A stretch of 64,000 bases of DNA from Panax quinquefolius (Eukaryota > Streptophyta > Magnoliopsida > Apiales > Araliaceae), in assembly GCA_020205615.1 (NCBI GenBank), contig CM035167.1, forward strand, positions 134,678,568-134,742,567. The letters run 5' to 3'. A model generated the notes under the pieces. It searched no databases. It was not told the DNA's origin and saw only the letters and a list, made by a program, of their open reading frames with translations. Made by a program: the position numbers and the translations under genes. How positions within the stretch are numbered: position 1 is the first letter of the stretch; every line of letters starts with the position of its first letter. This document shows positions 35,301 through 47,999 of this stretch, in pieces.

Positions 35301-36485
35301 ATTGGATTTAGCATTATCATTTCCTCCAGAAATTGCTGACTCCACCTCCCCCACATTGTTATTTTGAATGAAGAAATCAGCACCACCTTGACCCTCAACC
35401 GAGAGGGAAAGGGAAACAAATGCAGCGGCTGCCTCCCAAGAAAGAATTGTTCTAACAAGGTCGAACAAAATATAAATATCATGGACAGACTTTAAGTAGT
35501 CATCACCATTATCAGCAGCTTGGGAAGAATTATACAACTCCTTCAATTTATCAACTTTAGGGCATTCTGTGTTGAACATCTCCATGAATCGAGTACCAAG
35601 CAAATGAGCATTATTGTTGCCCAACAATGAATCAACAATACAGTTAACTCTGCGCCAACTAGACTCGCCCAAATTAAGAAGGGCCTTGGCCAGAGGAGAT
35701 AGGAACACTACAGTCCCAGTCCCACTCCTGGACGAGTTCAAAAGGACCCGGGCTTTGGAGTGAAGGGTTCTCGAAATAAATCTAAAAGCGCCATGAATCT
35801 CCGGAATAACATCTAAATTAGGAGGATTTTCAACATTTTGTTGATTCTTACCAAGCAATTTGGAGCCATTGAGGAAAACCTTAAGATCATTGGCCACACC
35901 GACCTCATCTTTGTCCGAGGAACCATCGCCTGAGTCGATCAACCAATTAAGAGACGAAGAGACAATGTCAGCCCTCAAGGCCTCACAAGACAAGGCGGCG
36001 ATCGCGTCGGCAATGGAGGCCAAGGCGGAGGAGCCATGGTCCAAAAGGGCACAAACACCGTGCAGGGCAGCAGCATCAACTGAACAGCATCCCAAAATGG
36101 GGTTTAAGGACTCGTAATCCTCATCAGTAAAAGAGCTCAAATCTGGTCGATTGAGGGTATCCAAGAGCAGAGAGGCGGCCACAGTAGCATGAGCAACAGA
36201 AATAGAAGTAGGCGAAGATAGTAGAAGCTTGTTTAGAAGGACGAGGAGAGAAGCTCTGGATTCTTCAAGGGTTAGGTAATCAGGAAGTGAAAAATGGTAA
36301 TTGGGGAAAGAATTTGAAGATGGGGTTTTGGTAGAATTCGATGTAGAAGATGGAAATTTGGCAGAGGAATCGATACGAAGAAGAGAGATAGAATTGGCGA
36401 CTTCAAATACGGCTGGGGAGGAGAGAGAAGATCCTTTTCCACCCAATGTAATCACTCTTCCACTGTTACCGCTTTTCATCTTCAA
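28856..36485 (-). CDS. Histidine--tRNA ligase, cytosolic (HisRS, class II)
   Basis: Charges tRNA-His with histidine for cytosolic translation. Seven coding exons, all phase 0: 36,485-35,061; 34,438-34,259; 32,763-32,506; 31,601-31,467; 31,359-31,078; 30,100-29,960; 29,158-28,856 (TAA). This gives 907 aa, close to the roughly 880 aa of the Arabidopsis enzyme as recalled. Residues 1-475 (exon 1) are the long plant-type N-terminal extension. The catalytic core begins at GTRDF (476). Motif 2 is [20 protein letters not shown] (about 572-591), the HisA motif [10 protein letters not shown] is about 739-748, GGRYD is 767-771 and motif 3 [10 protein letters not shown] is about 786-795. The anticodon-binding domain is exon 7. 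All introns are GT-AG and every frame closes, so the gene looks functional. Introns carry two MITEs. Confidence 0.95.
30402..30715. mobile_element. hAT-like MITE in HisRS intron 5
   Basis: 314 bp with ends CATGGTTCAAAGT and (reverse complement) CATGGGTCAAAGT, 12 of 13 matching. The flanking 8-mers GTCCCATA and CTCCCATT match at 6 of 8 positions, as expected for an old hAT duplication. The interior is AT-rich with repeated GTATCGG-type words; no transposase. Confidence 0.55.
32103..32327. mobile_element. Foldback MITE inserted in a TA microsatellite, HisRS intron 3
   Basis: About 225 bp, almost entirely one long inverted repeat. Each arm of about 110 bp begins GTAAGGATCAAGAGCATT and contains CCTTAAATARCATTC, TTTTATTAAA, CGTTTTGGAG and GGTGGCATTTTTGTAAATAC. 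It is flanked on both sides by (TA)n (about 32,076-32,101 and 32,328-32,378). The TA-repeat target resembles Micron-type MITEs known from rice; that assignment is inference. It would fold into a long hairpin in the unspliced transcript. Confidence 0.75.
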
Positions 36486-39400
36486 TCCCGATTAGAAATT
36501 CTTTCTTCTTGTTCCTGTAATTGTTCTTCTAGATTCAATTATGTATCTGATTATCCTTCGGCGGCAGAGAGATAGAGTGAAAAAGAGGTACTAGCGTGAG
36601 AGTTACTATGAGAAGAATAAAAACCCAACATATAATGGGGTCTGTTTACTGTTTCCGACTGTGATGTGACGGAGGAAGAAGAAGGGAATAATTTTAGGGT
36701 TTAGAGGGGGAGAGAAGAATTTATTACTCCCTTCCGTTCTAAATTTTTTAGAAACATTGTTCTTTTCATTTTTTTAAAAAAATAAAAATATATTTTAATT
36801 TTGTACTATAAAATAACATTAAAAAAACTACTATACCTATTTGTAATTGAATGGATGGAATATAATTTACATGTCAATATTATTTAGTCATTTTAATAAT
36901 ATATTTTAAATTTTAAAATGGATAGAGCTAATTAAGAATAAATAATTCTTTGAGGTAGAGTAAAAGAAAGTAGTAACTTATTCATTAAATAAATGTAAAA
37001 ATAAGACTAAATACAGGATAACCCTAAACTCCCCCACCCCACTGCCCCCCCCCACCCCCCAAAAAAAAAAAATAGATGCATTACAATCACTAGAGTTACC
37101 GTTATGTGTATATAGTAGCATTGTAAAACCAAAATTTTTATTTGGCCAACCCAACAACTTTTGAAAATGAGCCATTTTTGCAAAGAGACTTTCGGTAATT
37201 AGCATACATATGCTAGTTCCCTCCGTTATGGTTCTAATTTCTTTTTTAGAATATTCTAAAATAAATGTCTTATTATTATATTAATAATTATTTTTATCAA
37301 ATTCTTTCTCTTATATCCTCATAATATTTTTACTCAATTTTTATTAAAAATAAATAAATGTAAAAATGTTTACATTAGAAACTAATACTATAACATCTCT
37401 TTCTATTTAATGTACTTATTGAAAATGTGAAAATTACACACACAAATATATATCAAGAGAATTAAATGACATAAATAAAAAATAATTTTTAAAGTCATAT
37501 ATAATATAAAATAAAATACTTCAATTAATAAGTAATTATAAAGGTAATTTAAATAAAAGAAAATTTATTCATTATCATGCAAAAACCAATTAGGAGTACA
37601 TCGGAATCTCTAGTGACAATACTTAGAACATCGTCAGCGGATGGACTATTCCGTAGACTATATTTAGTCCATATATCACGTAGACTATATTTAGTCCATA
37701 TGTCATCAACATGTCTTTTAGTCTTCAATCCTTCCAGCAGATATGGACTATCCCGTGGACTATAATATAAAAAGATTAAAATAATCAATGAATTAAAAAA
37801 AACTATTGTTAAATATAATAAAAATACAAACTATTATTAACAAAATACTTACAATTGTGTATATATTTATAGATTTTCTAATTTACATTTCAATTTATAT
37901 CCGCCCTTCATCTCCTTCTTCAGTCGGTCGAAATCTGTGTTTCTAGGATTGCATTGCTGGAGATGCTCTTAAAGGTAAAAAAAACACCAAAAACCAGTCG
38001 GAATGAGAAAGCCAGAGACACCTCATTTTAGACATAATGTCAGAAATATAATTGATCAATCACATGCAATCAACTACACTTCAGCAAAGCAGTAAAATCT
38101 TCTTTGAGCAAGGTTAAAAAGCAGATAAGTATCTTCACTTTCAAAAAGATAATTTTAATCCACAACCTACCATTCAATTAAAATCATAACATATCAAAAG
38201 CAGGTACACAATTCAACAAGCAATTGACGAAAAATCCAAATAATTTTAAATTGGTCATACTTCAAATCTTCTAGGATTGTACTAAAAGTGACAAAAAATA
38301 TGGCAAAACAAGTTGCTTCAACTCCAGAGATTGCACGGATTTCAATATTCCAGAAGAAAATATAGAAAAGCAGGTCTCTCCAATTACTATCGACTTTAAC
38401 CATGGTATGAAAAACCTTTTGAAGCCAGCAGCAACACCCTTTCCTCTTCCCTTTTGGAGAGGCTGCAAAAATAAAGCATAATTCAATGGCAACATGCAAT
38501 GAAGAACCATAAATTTGTCTACAAAAAGCAGGGCATGCAACACATAACAGTACACAGTTCCCAGAAAGATATTCAATGGCAACAAACCAGTTAATTATTT
38601 CAAGTTTGATTAGTTACATATAAGACTCTTTAACAACAATGAAGATACAAAAGAAATGTACCAACCAATCAATGCATGGTTAGAAACTGGCTTAGTATTT
38701 CCTATCCGACAAACATTTTATCTAATTCTTACATTTCTAAAAAAGTTTTCAGTAAAACTATATCATATTGGAGATCAAGGAGTTCCAATAAAAAAGAAAT
38801 ACATTCCTTGTAAAATAGGGCTGATGTAGAATCTTACATTGAGGACATGCAAGAAACCATATAACAAAATGTGCACATTTCTATCAACTAATTGAAAGAC
38901 GAGTATAATCAATACGGTATAATTATATCAACATACAGTTCTTCTCTCCAAAGAAGATTTTTTTGCACCACATGCAAATATCGAAATCTATGACTAAATC
39001 ACTACCAAAAGATACACGACTTGAACTGACCATTTGGTTCTCAGTTATTTGAAAGGCCTCAATGTCACCGACTAATTGCTAAGAGAAAGTAACTTCGAGT
39101 GACTACAAACACACTTCATCTTGCTGATATTTACAGAAAAGCAAACTCCATACAGTAGAAACTGAGAAATGCCACCCTAAAGTACCTAACAATGTCTTCA
39201 ATTACTACTACCCTTGTGGCATTAAAAGAAATCAAGCAGAAAAGTAATATTTTTCATTCTAATTTTAAAATTTCCTGTCCTCACTAATTCAAATTTATCC
39301 CAGTTTCTAAATTAATGCCATCAAACAAGTCTAAATGCATGAAGTCAGATTCTATAGTATTTACCATTGCCATGTTGCATATTCTAAATAAAACCCAAAA

Positions 39401-40317
39401 ACTATTAAAATATTTTAACAACATTTTATATAGCTATCAAATACCAAAAAAAGGTTAAATGCATGACATCAGATTCTATAGTATTTACCATTTCCATATT
39501 GCATATTCTAAATAAAACCCAAAAACTATTAAAACATTTTAACAACATTTCATATAGCTATCAAATACCTTCTTATTAAATTCATTTCCCAGGAAAAAAT
39601 CACAAGATAGGATGGAAAGACAAAATAATAAGTCTACAAGTTTAATCTAACAAAAGTAAGGTTGAAGCATCTCCAGCAGGCCTGTAATGAACAAATCCTA
39701 GACTATATCAGACTAAATTTCCAGCAAGGCAAAACGACTATATCAAGGAATCAAATCTGGTGAACTATAATTTGGACTATAATTTTTAATACATTTAAAT
39801 AGGAGAGATGGTGATGAAGAAGGAGAAGGGAGATGGTGAAGAAGGAAAAGGGGGATTCTGAAGAAGGAGACGAAGCAGCTGAAGAAAGAAGAAGATGAGA
39901 AGGGTAATAAAAAGAAGTAACCGATAGAAATTGATTTTTATTTTTTTATTTATAATATCTCTTTAATTTATTTTTTAGATGAAAAATTATGGTCCTCCGA
40001 TGTATTATATTATTTTTTATTATATTTAAGTTTTTTGAATTCATTGAATATTTTAATTTTTTATATTATAATCCACACGATAGTCTTGAAGACTAAAGGA
40101 CCGGCTGATGTGACTAAATATAGCAGATAGTGAGATGCCTAGTCTAATGTTCAAATATATAAAATTACCCAAAAATATTATTAAAAGAAATATTATTAAC
40201 CGTTAGCAGGGTTTTTTTCCCAACTTACATCCAATTCAAACAAAACAAATAAAAATACAACCCATAGCAAGAAAATTCTAGACCATTCAAATTAAGAAAC
40301 AAAGGATGGTCATTACC
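36486..40317. other. Intergenic: HisRS promoter side and eL33 3' flank
   Basis: Leader and promoter of HisRS lie just above 36,485. A C-rich run is at about 37,029-37,058. Around 37,660-37,720 a short unit (TAGACTATATTTAGTCCATA) occurs twice. A TIR-like GAGCATCTCCAGCA word occurs inverted at about 37,955-37,970, and a related AGCATCTCCAGCAGG at about 39,667-39,681, suggesting remnants of one MITE family. A 113-bp duplication is at 39,333-39,569. No coding gene is supported. Confidence 0.5.
39333..39569. repeat. Tandem duplication of a 113-bp segment
   Basis: 39,333-39,445 and 39,457-39,569 are near-identical, starting AAATGCATGA.. and ending TATAGCTATCAAATACC, with an 11-bp spacer. Differences are a handful of substitutions. 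Non-coding. Confidence 0.85.
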
Positions 40318-40854
40318 TCATATATTGCTTGGGTACATAAAAACCCTGACTCTAGCTCCCTGCAAAACAATAACAATTTCACAAAATCAAAATCCCATTT
40401 CAGAATCCACATACAAATACACACTAACTTGTGGGATTGTGATTTAACAGTACCATGGATTTGGGAGGGAGATTGGACTTGAACTTGGCGCGGACAACAC
40501 CAGTATTACCGTGAGGCCTGATCACCTTTCCCCAAATGCAACGATAGTGAGATCCACCATTCTTCACCTTGGCCTTGTAGATGTAGCCCAAACGCTTTCC
40601 CTGATACCATGTCACCTCTTCCTTGGTGTTCACCCCTTCAATTTGAATCAATGAGGTGCTTGGATACTGGTTCGATTTTGACCTCTTGTAACCTAGGATC
40701 GTTCCTCTGACATAGAGCCTGAATGCAATAAATGACGACATTAGAATGAAATTTCATTTTTGTGCGTAAATTTTGATGGATATGAATAGAAGAGAGAAAT
40801 CTAGGGTTTTCAGAAATCTAACCTGACTCGCTCGCCTTGACGACCTTTCACCAT
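40318..40854 (-). CDS. RPL35A: 60S ribosomal protein eL33 (RPL35A)
   Basis: Component of the large cytosolic ribosomal subunit. Three coding exons: 40,854-40,823; 40,718-40,454; 40,359-40,318 (TGA). They join to a 112-aa protein, the normal plant length. It starts [11 protein letters not shown] and runs [65 protein letters not shown] to [11 protein letters not shown], the conserved eL33 order. The first intron splits an Arg codon (AG|G); the second is phase 0. All are GT-AG. It looks fully functional. Upstream is a telo-box next to a site II-like element, the usual pairing for plant ribosomal protein promoters. Confidence 0.95.
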
Positions 40855-40917
40855 TTTTGCTCGCTGGAGGATATGGAACTGACTTACCAGATACGGACAC
40901 CTGCGGAGATAGCTACA

Positions 40918-40979
40918 ACCCTAATGCCCAAATGTCGAGATAAGAGGTGTATATATTTAGTGTTAAATATATCTGGGCC
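40918..40979 (-). promoter_or_regulatory. Telo-box and site II-like elements of the eL33 promoter
   Basis: Plus-strand AACCCTAA (40,918-40,925) is directly followed by TGCCCA (40,925-40,930), and TGGGCC occurs at 40,974-40,979. Telo-boxes (AAACCCTA) with site II (TGGGCY) near the start are a known arrangement in plant ribosomal protein genes. Lying 64-125 bp upstream of the ATG, they are well placed; function is inferred. Confidence 0.55.
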
Positions 40980-42213
40980 AATTGGTCCATTTACTTTTAT
41001 ATGTGACTCATGGACTCATGGTCCATTAACTCAAAAGCCCTATTTTTATTTTCTTACCCGTTTACAACAAAAACTCACTTCCTCCATCTAAAAATGTGCA
41101 TGGTGCAGTTAAAACTCAAATCACACACGAAATCGCTTAAGTGCGGTTTAAAAAATTCAAAATCACACATGAATCACTTGTGATTGGTACGGTACAATTT
41201 TAAATTATGCAGTACGATTTCATTTGATGCGGTTTCGATTCTAAAATTAATTGAATTAATCTACTTTTAGAAATATCATTATAGTTACTCAAAAATTAAA
41301 TAATTTAATCATAATATTTATATAAGAGAAATATTTGAAGAGGTTATATAAAAGAAAAAGCTGTGGAATAAAAAAGTTGGATACTTGAATGAATAATGAA
41401 TTATTTAACTTATTTATCATTATTAATTAGAAAATAAATAAGAAAAATGCATTGAACAGTGATCCATAGTTTATAATACAAAATTAATTCAATTAAACAG
41501 TTTTATAATGTTTTACCATTTTTTTTATTTTTCTTTTCTATTGTAAATGGCAAAAAAGTTTTCGATCAATGGAATGATAATAATAAGAAGGAAGAAGAAC
41601 ATCCATTTTATGTAACGAAGCCTCATTCTTGTTAGTAATTTAAATTAACAATAATTGATAACATCTTACTTAACATCAATTAACTCTAAAATTAAATATA
41701 ATGTCAGATGTCAAAATTTGAGTGCATGGAAGAACAGAAAAAATAGGGACAGAGGATTTGCTCTCATTCTAGTAAAGTATTTGAGAGTAACATATTATTT
41801 GAGAGACGGGGTAATTTTTAGTAACATTAATAATATATTGAAGCAGTAATGAATAGATGAAATTAGCTTAGTAAACAATTTACCTACAATAATAAACTAG
41901 CTCTAAATTTTCAAGAGAACCTATTAGATATATAATTAAATTAAACCCCCCCTAATATATTAAACAAATTCTAATTAATTTTTTTTAGATAACCATTAAT
42001 TAGTTTGTATAATAACTACTTTCAAATATATTGCCACTTTTATTGAAATATTATCTTAATAAATTGAATTTACATAATTGATAATTTCATTATTCCTTAT
42101 AAGCTAATAATGTTTCTTAATAAGTCCCCATGCCACAACACCAATACAAGCAAGCAAGCTAGCTAGTGCTTGACCTTATATCTCGGACCCATTATCACAA
42201 AAGCCATACAAAC
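40980..42213. other. Divergent intergenic region between eL33 and the O-fucosyltransferase gene
   Basis: AT-rich. Around 41,110-41,240 are words such as GTGCGGTTTAAA and GATGCGGTTTCGAT that look like remnants of a hAT-type element, not delimitable. No coding frame with support. It presumably contains the promoter of the plus-strand gene. Confidence 0.4.
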
Positions 42214-42348
42214 ATGAAAGTCGGCAATTTTCACAATATGCAAAAGAAGAAAAAAAGAAGAAGAAACCCCATTAGGCCATTACCTCCTCCTCCTCCTCCT
42301 CCTCCTCCTCCTCCTCCCACACCAAACCTTAAGTTTGTCCAATATTAA
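42214..42348 (+). other. Possible upstream ORF with poly-proline tract, ending at the main start codon
   Basis: ATG 42,214 opens a 44-codon frame (MKVGNFHNMQKKKKRRR...) with about 13 prolines encoded by a (CTC/CCT)n microsatellite at about 42,285-42,320. It ends in TAA at 42,346-42,348, immediately before the main ATG (TAAATG). Whether the transcript starts upstream of 42,214 is not visible, so its translation is uncertain. Confidence 0.4.
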
Positions 42349-45126
42349 ATGTCACCCACTGCAGAAAAGTCCCAACTGCCCATCACCACCAGAAGTGCCA
42401 GAAGGAGACCCATTGATTCCATTGAAGTTGTAGAAGAGGAAGATGAAGATGGTGGCGGCGACGACCACCTCCAGTACCAGTACCCTTTCCACCACCGCTC
42501 GGAGAGGACGGTGGTGGGTTGTTGTGCAATGCTACGGCGGAAAATGAATTCTTTGTTGAGAGTTTTGAGGCCGGGGAGGAAGAATCTGAGCCGATGGATT
42601 TTTGAAGCTTTCATGTTGTTGATAGTCTCCACAATTTTCTTTAAGTTGATGCTCATATACAGCTTTCTTGAATATTCAAGTGTTGCTCATATGAAGCGCA
42701 GGGATTTTTTGATACGTCCCACCATTAATGTCATCAATAATTCGGAAAATGTTGTCCACGATGATGAAAATGGTGGTGATCATGGCCATGAAATCACCTA
42801 CCCGGTCAGATACATTAATTCTAACTAAGAAATGGAAAATATATATACTTTTTTTTTTTTACTTACCACCCCTTATTAAGATTATAAAAATTTCAATATT
42901 TAATTTTTAATACTCAAAATTTGTCACTGAAAGCGAATTATTGAAAATATGTTATTGATTAATATATCTTAATATACGAAATAAGCTAGGCGGGAAAATA
43001 AATGAGACTCTTATTAGGAAATTAAGGTTGTTCTAGACCATGTTTGTACCCCCAGAGTTGTATTAAATTTAAGTGACACCTGCATTTGGCTTGTGTTCAT
43101 CAGACTCCAGAAATTTGGAGGAATCCAAGAAGCGACAACTACCACAAATGCATTGATAGATCAAGCAATGAAATGAGTACATGTTCTTCTCCCCAGCTTG
43201 TTAGCTTATGGATATTCCATTTTTATTTAATTCCAGTTATTTCCCTTATCAGTTTTTTATTTTTTTTCCTTCAGGAAATGAAAGCTCCACAAATGGCTAT
43301 ATTCTAGTTCATTCAAATGGTGGACTGAATCAAATGAAGACTGGAGTAAGCATGAATATATATATATATGTACACATGTATGTATAGATATCTTTCATGT
43401 AATAATCTTCACAGTTTGGTTCATGCAGATAAGTGATATGGTTGCAATAGCCAAAATCATGGATGCTACACTGGTTCTACCCTCCTTAGATCACAAATCT
43501 TTTTGGACTGACCCAAGGTACATTTTAAAAAGCCATTTCGACCCTTTTGACATATAATTTTTTCTCATAACTAATTTTCGCAAAATGTAATATTTTAAAA
43601 TTATCATAAAGAATAAATTATGTCTAACTATGCTTTAAAAAAATTAAATTAAAATAAAATAAAATTCTCATTTGGAAAACAAATTAAGTAGGGGTAATAA
43701 ACATATTTTTCATTGTTTATCTAAAACTGATTTGTTTCAGTGATTTTAAGGATATTTTTGACTGGAAGCACTTCAAGACAACCCTACAAGATGATCTTGA
43801 AGTAGTGGAAAATCTTCCTCCACAACTACAAGCTGTTAAGCCCCTTGTAAAGGCCCCTGTTTCTTGGTCAAAGGCATGTAGATAAATGAAAAGAAAAACT
43901 CCATTTTATGGTGTTAATGCGCAAGAAAAAAACCCTCTAACAATGGGTGTTTTTTTGCAGCCCAGTTATTATAAAGGACAGCTACTTACATTATTAAGAC
44001 GCAAGAAAGTGATAGAATTTACGCACACTGATTCGCGCCTCTCCAATAATGATGTCCCCAATTCAATCCAGAGGCTCAGGTGCCGTGCAATGTATGAGGC
44101 TCTTCGATTCACTGATGAGATTGAAAAGCTAGGAAAGAAGTTAGCAGACAGACTCAGATTGAACAAAGATCCATACCTTGCTTTACATTTAAGGTATCCC
44201 AATAGCAAATGTACTATCTCCGTCCCAAAATAAGAGTTTCATTTGAACTTTGACTTCTTTTAACGCGCAAAAAATGAAAGAAAATTCAAATGGGACCGTC
44301 ATTTGGGGACTTGGGTTAGTGTTTCTATGCTAACCAGCAGGAAAAAAAATGATTGCAGATATGAAAAGGACATGCTAGCTTTCACAGGCTGTAGTCACAA
44401 TCTTACCTCAAAGGAAACTGAGGAGCTCAAGAAAATGAGATACAAAGTAAAGCATTGGAAAGAGAAACGGATCAAGAGCAGACAGCGGCGGCTGGAAGGT
44501 GGTTGTCCAATGACACCCAGAGAAGCTGCGCTGTTTCTTGAGGCCATCGGATATCCATCTACCACTAAAATTTACATAGTTGCCGGGGAGATCTATGGTG
44601 AAAACGGCCTAAATGCAATTGTTGAAAAATATCCAAATGTCTATTATCACTCTACTTTAGCAACGGAAGAGGAGTTGAAACCTTTCAAAGACATGCATAA
44701 TCAGCTTGCAGCATTGGACTACATTGTAGCCCTGGAGAGTGATGTTTTTGTGTATACTTACGATGGAAATATGGCGAAGGCTGTTCGTGGTCACCGGATA
44801 TATGAAGGGTTTCGAAAAACTATTGATCCCGACAAGTAAGTAAAATCATCACCCCCCAATTGTAATGACTTCTCCATTAGAGGAACTCTTAGTAGACTTA
44901 TTGTATGATATTATTTTTCGACTCTTGCAGGGTAAATTTTGTGAAACTAGTGGATGAGATGGATGTTGGTAAGTTAACTTGGGAAGATTTTTCGATACAA
45001 ATTAAGAGCTTACACGAAAATAGGACTGCAACACCACGTCCTAGAGTAGCAGGGGATTCCCCTAAACATGAAGAAAGTTTCTATGCAAATCCTTTCCCTG
45101 GTTGCATATGTGACAAGTCCAAATAA
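42349..45126 (+). CDS. GDP-fucose protein O-fucosyltransferase family protein
   Basis: Predicted type II Golgi glycosyltransferase (plant DUF246/O-FucT, GT106-like). Eight coding exons: 42,349-42,804; 43,104-43,176; 43,275-43,345; 43,429-43,517; 43,741-43,873; 43,961-44,193; 44,359-44,835; 44,931-45,126, giving 575 aa. A membrane anchor is at about residues 83-106 after a basic/acidic cytosolic tail. Motifs: [18 protein letters not shown] (about 183-200), [29 protein letters not shown] (from 350), VAGEIYG (426-432), [11 protein letters not shown] (472-482), [16 protein letters not shown]. These are the usual family landmarks. Intron 5 begins with GC, not GT; the others are GT-AG. Acceptor substrate unknown. 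No lesions seen. Confidence 0.92.
43874..43960 (+). other. GC-AG intron 5 of the O-fucosyltransferase gene
   Basis: The exon ends ...TGGTCAAAG and the intron starts GCATGT and ends TTTTTTTGCAG. The 87-bp intron is a multiple of three but contains an in-frame TAA soon after the donor, so retention truncates the protein. The next GT (43,878) would shift the frame and hit a stop within five codons. The conserved SWSK|PSYYKGQ junction supports the GC donor. Confidence 0.75.
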
Positions 45127-46697
45127 GATCAAAGAGCAAGAAAATTTACAACTACATTGCACACCTTGAAATGACCGGGTGGTGGAAATAGGGGTTGAAA
45201 GATGGTTCTTGCTTTGTGATTTTGCAAAGGTACCACTTGCTTCAGCTTTAGCATGTAGATAAATTTACACTTCTACACTGTTATTATACACACATTCCCA
45301 GAATTAGCTCTGCACAAAAAAATTTAAAGAAGCTCTACAGTAAGGAGTTTTGGTAGCAAATGAGTAATGCATATACAGCAGAAATAGGTTAATCGTATAC
45401 GCTTACAGCCTCTGATTATGTTTTCAATTCTTTTTAAATTTATTTTGCATGGATTTTGGTAGGAAATTAGGCTCTTGATTGTAGATTTATGTAATAAAAC
45501 AGTGTACATTATAGGATAGCAGATGTGTTTTCATATAATTCATTCATTTCTGTATTAGTTTAACATTTGATCAAGAGTATAAATTTATAGCTGCTTAATG
45601 CCAATATTAAGTCTTTTCTTCCATATCTGATTTTCAAGATCCATGCAGATGATATTCGTATCATATTAGTGTCGGGACATATCTGTTCAAGATGGTACTT
45701 TTAATCCTACTTAATTTATCAGACGAAGATCCCATCATTAGCAATGCTAATAGCTCTCATCTTTCTGCCAATAATCCTTATTTGTGAACCTAATCTCTGG
45801 CTATGAATATTGTTTGAGGATTAAGAGGTGATGATCGTGTAGATAGCAGTAATAAGAAGTAATTACGCAAAAGAATATGATTGAAAGAACAAAAAAAGTG
45901 AAGTTGACTGCGCTCACCAAAGGTCAGGAAGTATTTTCTATTTCGCAAAGTTCAAATTTCAGGATAATTTAAATATCAATACACCTCAATCAATCTTCAT
46001 TCATCCATCCATTTAACTATAACATTCAAGAAAAAGGACTGAAAATGTAAGAACTAATAGAAACAGCAAAAGAAATGTTCGTCTGATAAATGAAAAGGTA
46101 TGAAAAGTAGTAATACAAACTGATGCATCAAAAACAGCTGACTAGTTCACAGAGAATTGTCGAAAAAGCGTTCCTAGTATTAGGAAATGAAAAGAGAAGT
46201 AGAAAAATTTAATTTCATGCCAGTTTAAATGTTGTTCGGGAGTATAAGATATTTTCAGTTTGGGTGAACTATACTGTTCCTTATGTTGCAAGGGGATAAA
46301 AGTAAAATTATATAGCTACACCTGTGTAAAATTATATGTTGAACTATAGTTGTGAACTCGTATGAATTTTTGTGTCATGCTGTGATGTGGGAAAACAGAA
46401 GTAATGGAATTTAGACTTGTCTGAGGAAGAAAAAAGACTAACAAGCATCTGAATTAGCTGCTGTACATGACTCTGAACCATATCTAGTGATCTTGGTTTT
46501 CAATTGACCAGTCATGTACTATTAAGACGTTTCAGAAATAAAACAATAGATACAGAGTAGATTTGTTTTCAAAGTTAGTAACAATAAGAAAGCATAGAGC
46601 CGGTTTCATTATTTCTTTCTGAAATGTTGAAAAGATGAGGTTGCTATTAAGAATTGAATATTAAATTCAAAAAACCAGACAAATAAAATAGAATCAA
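45127..46697. other. 3' flank of the O-fucosyltransferase gene, otherwise empty
   Basis: 3' UTR candidates directly after 45,126, then AT-rich sequence to the start of LTR L5 at 46,698. I see no gene, RNA or delimitable transposon in it. Confidence 0.5.
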
Positions 46698-47999
46698 TGT
46701 GCAGACCTCGAATTTTATGAAATAAAAGTATTCAATTTTTCTATTTAGTAAATAGTTAAATTGATAAAAAGTTAAAGTTAAGGGTGATATGTGAATTTTT
46801 TTCAAAATAAGCAAGTGGCTATAAAATACTTATTGTTATCGGGGAATATTCGTTTGGTCGTGGAATATTCTTGTTGTCGGGGAATATTAAGACGACTGAC
46901 AGCAGCGATTATTTGTGGGCCCCATAATGTAATAAGCATTCGGATGAAGAAAACGACAAATTTGAGTTTTTTATAAATAACGACGTAATCGTTACCATTA
47001 ACAATCGTTGGATTACGGTGGATAAAATACTGATGAATGGCGTGGTTGCACAAAGAATACACACAAGATTGCACAAGATTTTTGAATTATTGATTCTTAC
47101 GTAAGAAGGCACTACTTAATAATTATTTATGATAATTACTATTCAATATTTTATTTTATTGATTCAATAATTGTTGCGTTGATATTTTATATTATTGTTG
47201 TTTCAATAATTGTCATCGCTTAAGATTTCTCATTATCAGATCAATAATTCATATTATTTGAATAATATTATTAGATAGCATTATTGGCAATGTCTAGAAA
47301 ATTCTGTCAATGAGAGGTTTGGTCATCTAATTGCGCACCAGTAAGGAGAAATCCTTATCGGAAAGCCCCTTTTTCCTGGGAACTGCTTGGTTGTCATTAT
47401 TGTAATTCTGTAATATTATTTATGAATAATTAATTATTGATTTATATAATAAGAAAATATTTATTTGATGTGGATATAAATGATGAATTTATTTATGTGG
47501 TTATAAATGAAGGAATTACTGTTGAGATGTTTTATCAGTATTTTATCGGATTGGAGGTATTAAAAGATCAAATCACTGTTCTTGAGATGTATTGCGTGAG
47601 TTATAATTTTTAATCTGACCGTTGGATCATTGTAATTTTTGGATATGTTATACATATATAAGTTGAGTATATGTCCACAAATTTTGAACCGTTAAAAATG
47701 AACGTATAATTTGTTATGAATTTTAAGAGGTAACTGATTCAAAAATTAGGTTTATAAATAATTTTGGTGGAAAATTCTAGAATTGAGTGGGCCCCACTTG
47801 TGGTTGGTGAAGAAATGTGCTGAATTTTATTTCAAATGTGGTGGGTGGCAATAGTAGCTGGTAAAGTCATCAGGTAGCATGTAACGCCCCCAAAATAGGT
47901 CCATTCCATCCAACCCATTCTGAGTCGCCAAATATATGGTACGAAAAACAACTACAACTTTATTACAACAATTGTCGTGCAAAATACAACAACACATAT

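Noticed and set aside
35062..35367. Plus-strand frames opposite HisRS exon 1 (also 35,860-36,117 and 36,301-36,495)
   Set aside because: Shadows of the 475-codon HisRS exon, which has clear family sequence, start and splice sites.
38194..38585. Overlapping minus-strand frames after a good-looking acceptor (TTTTTGCAG near 38,463)
   Set aside because: No family resemblance, two competing frames, and no partner exon with a donor nearby. An isolated splice-like site in AT-rich DNA is expected by chance.
42345..42656. 103-aa minus-strand frame
   Set aside because: Antisense shadow of the first O-fucosyltransferase exon; Ser-rich only because of the CCTCC-type codons opposite.
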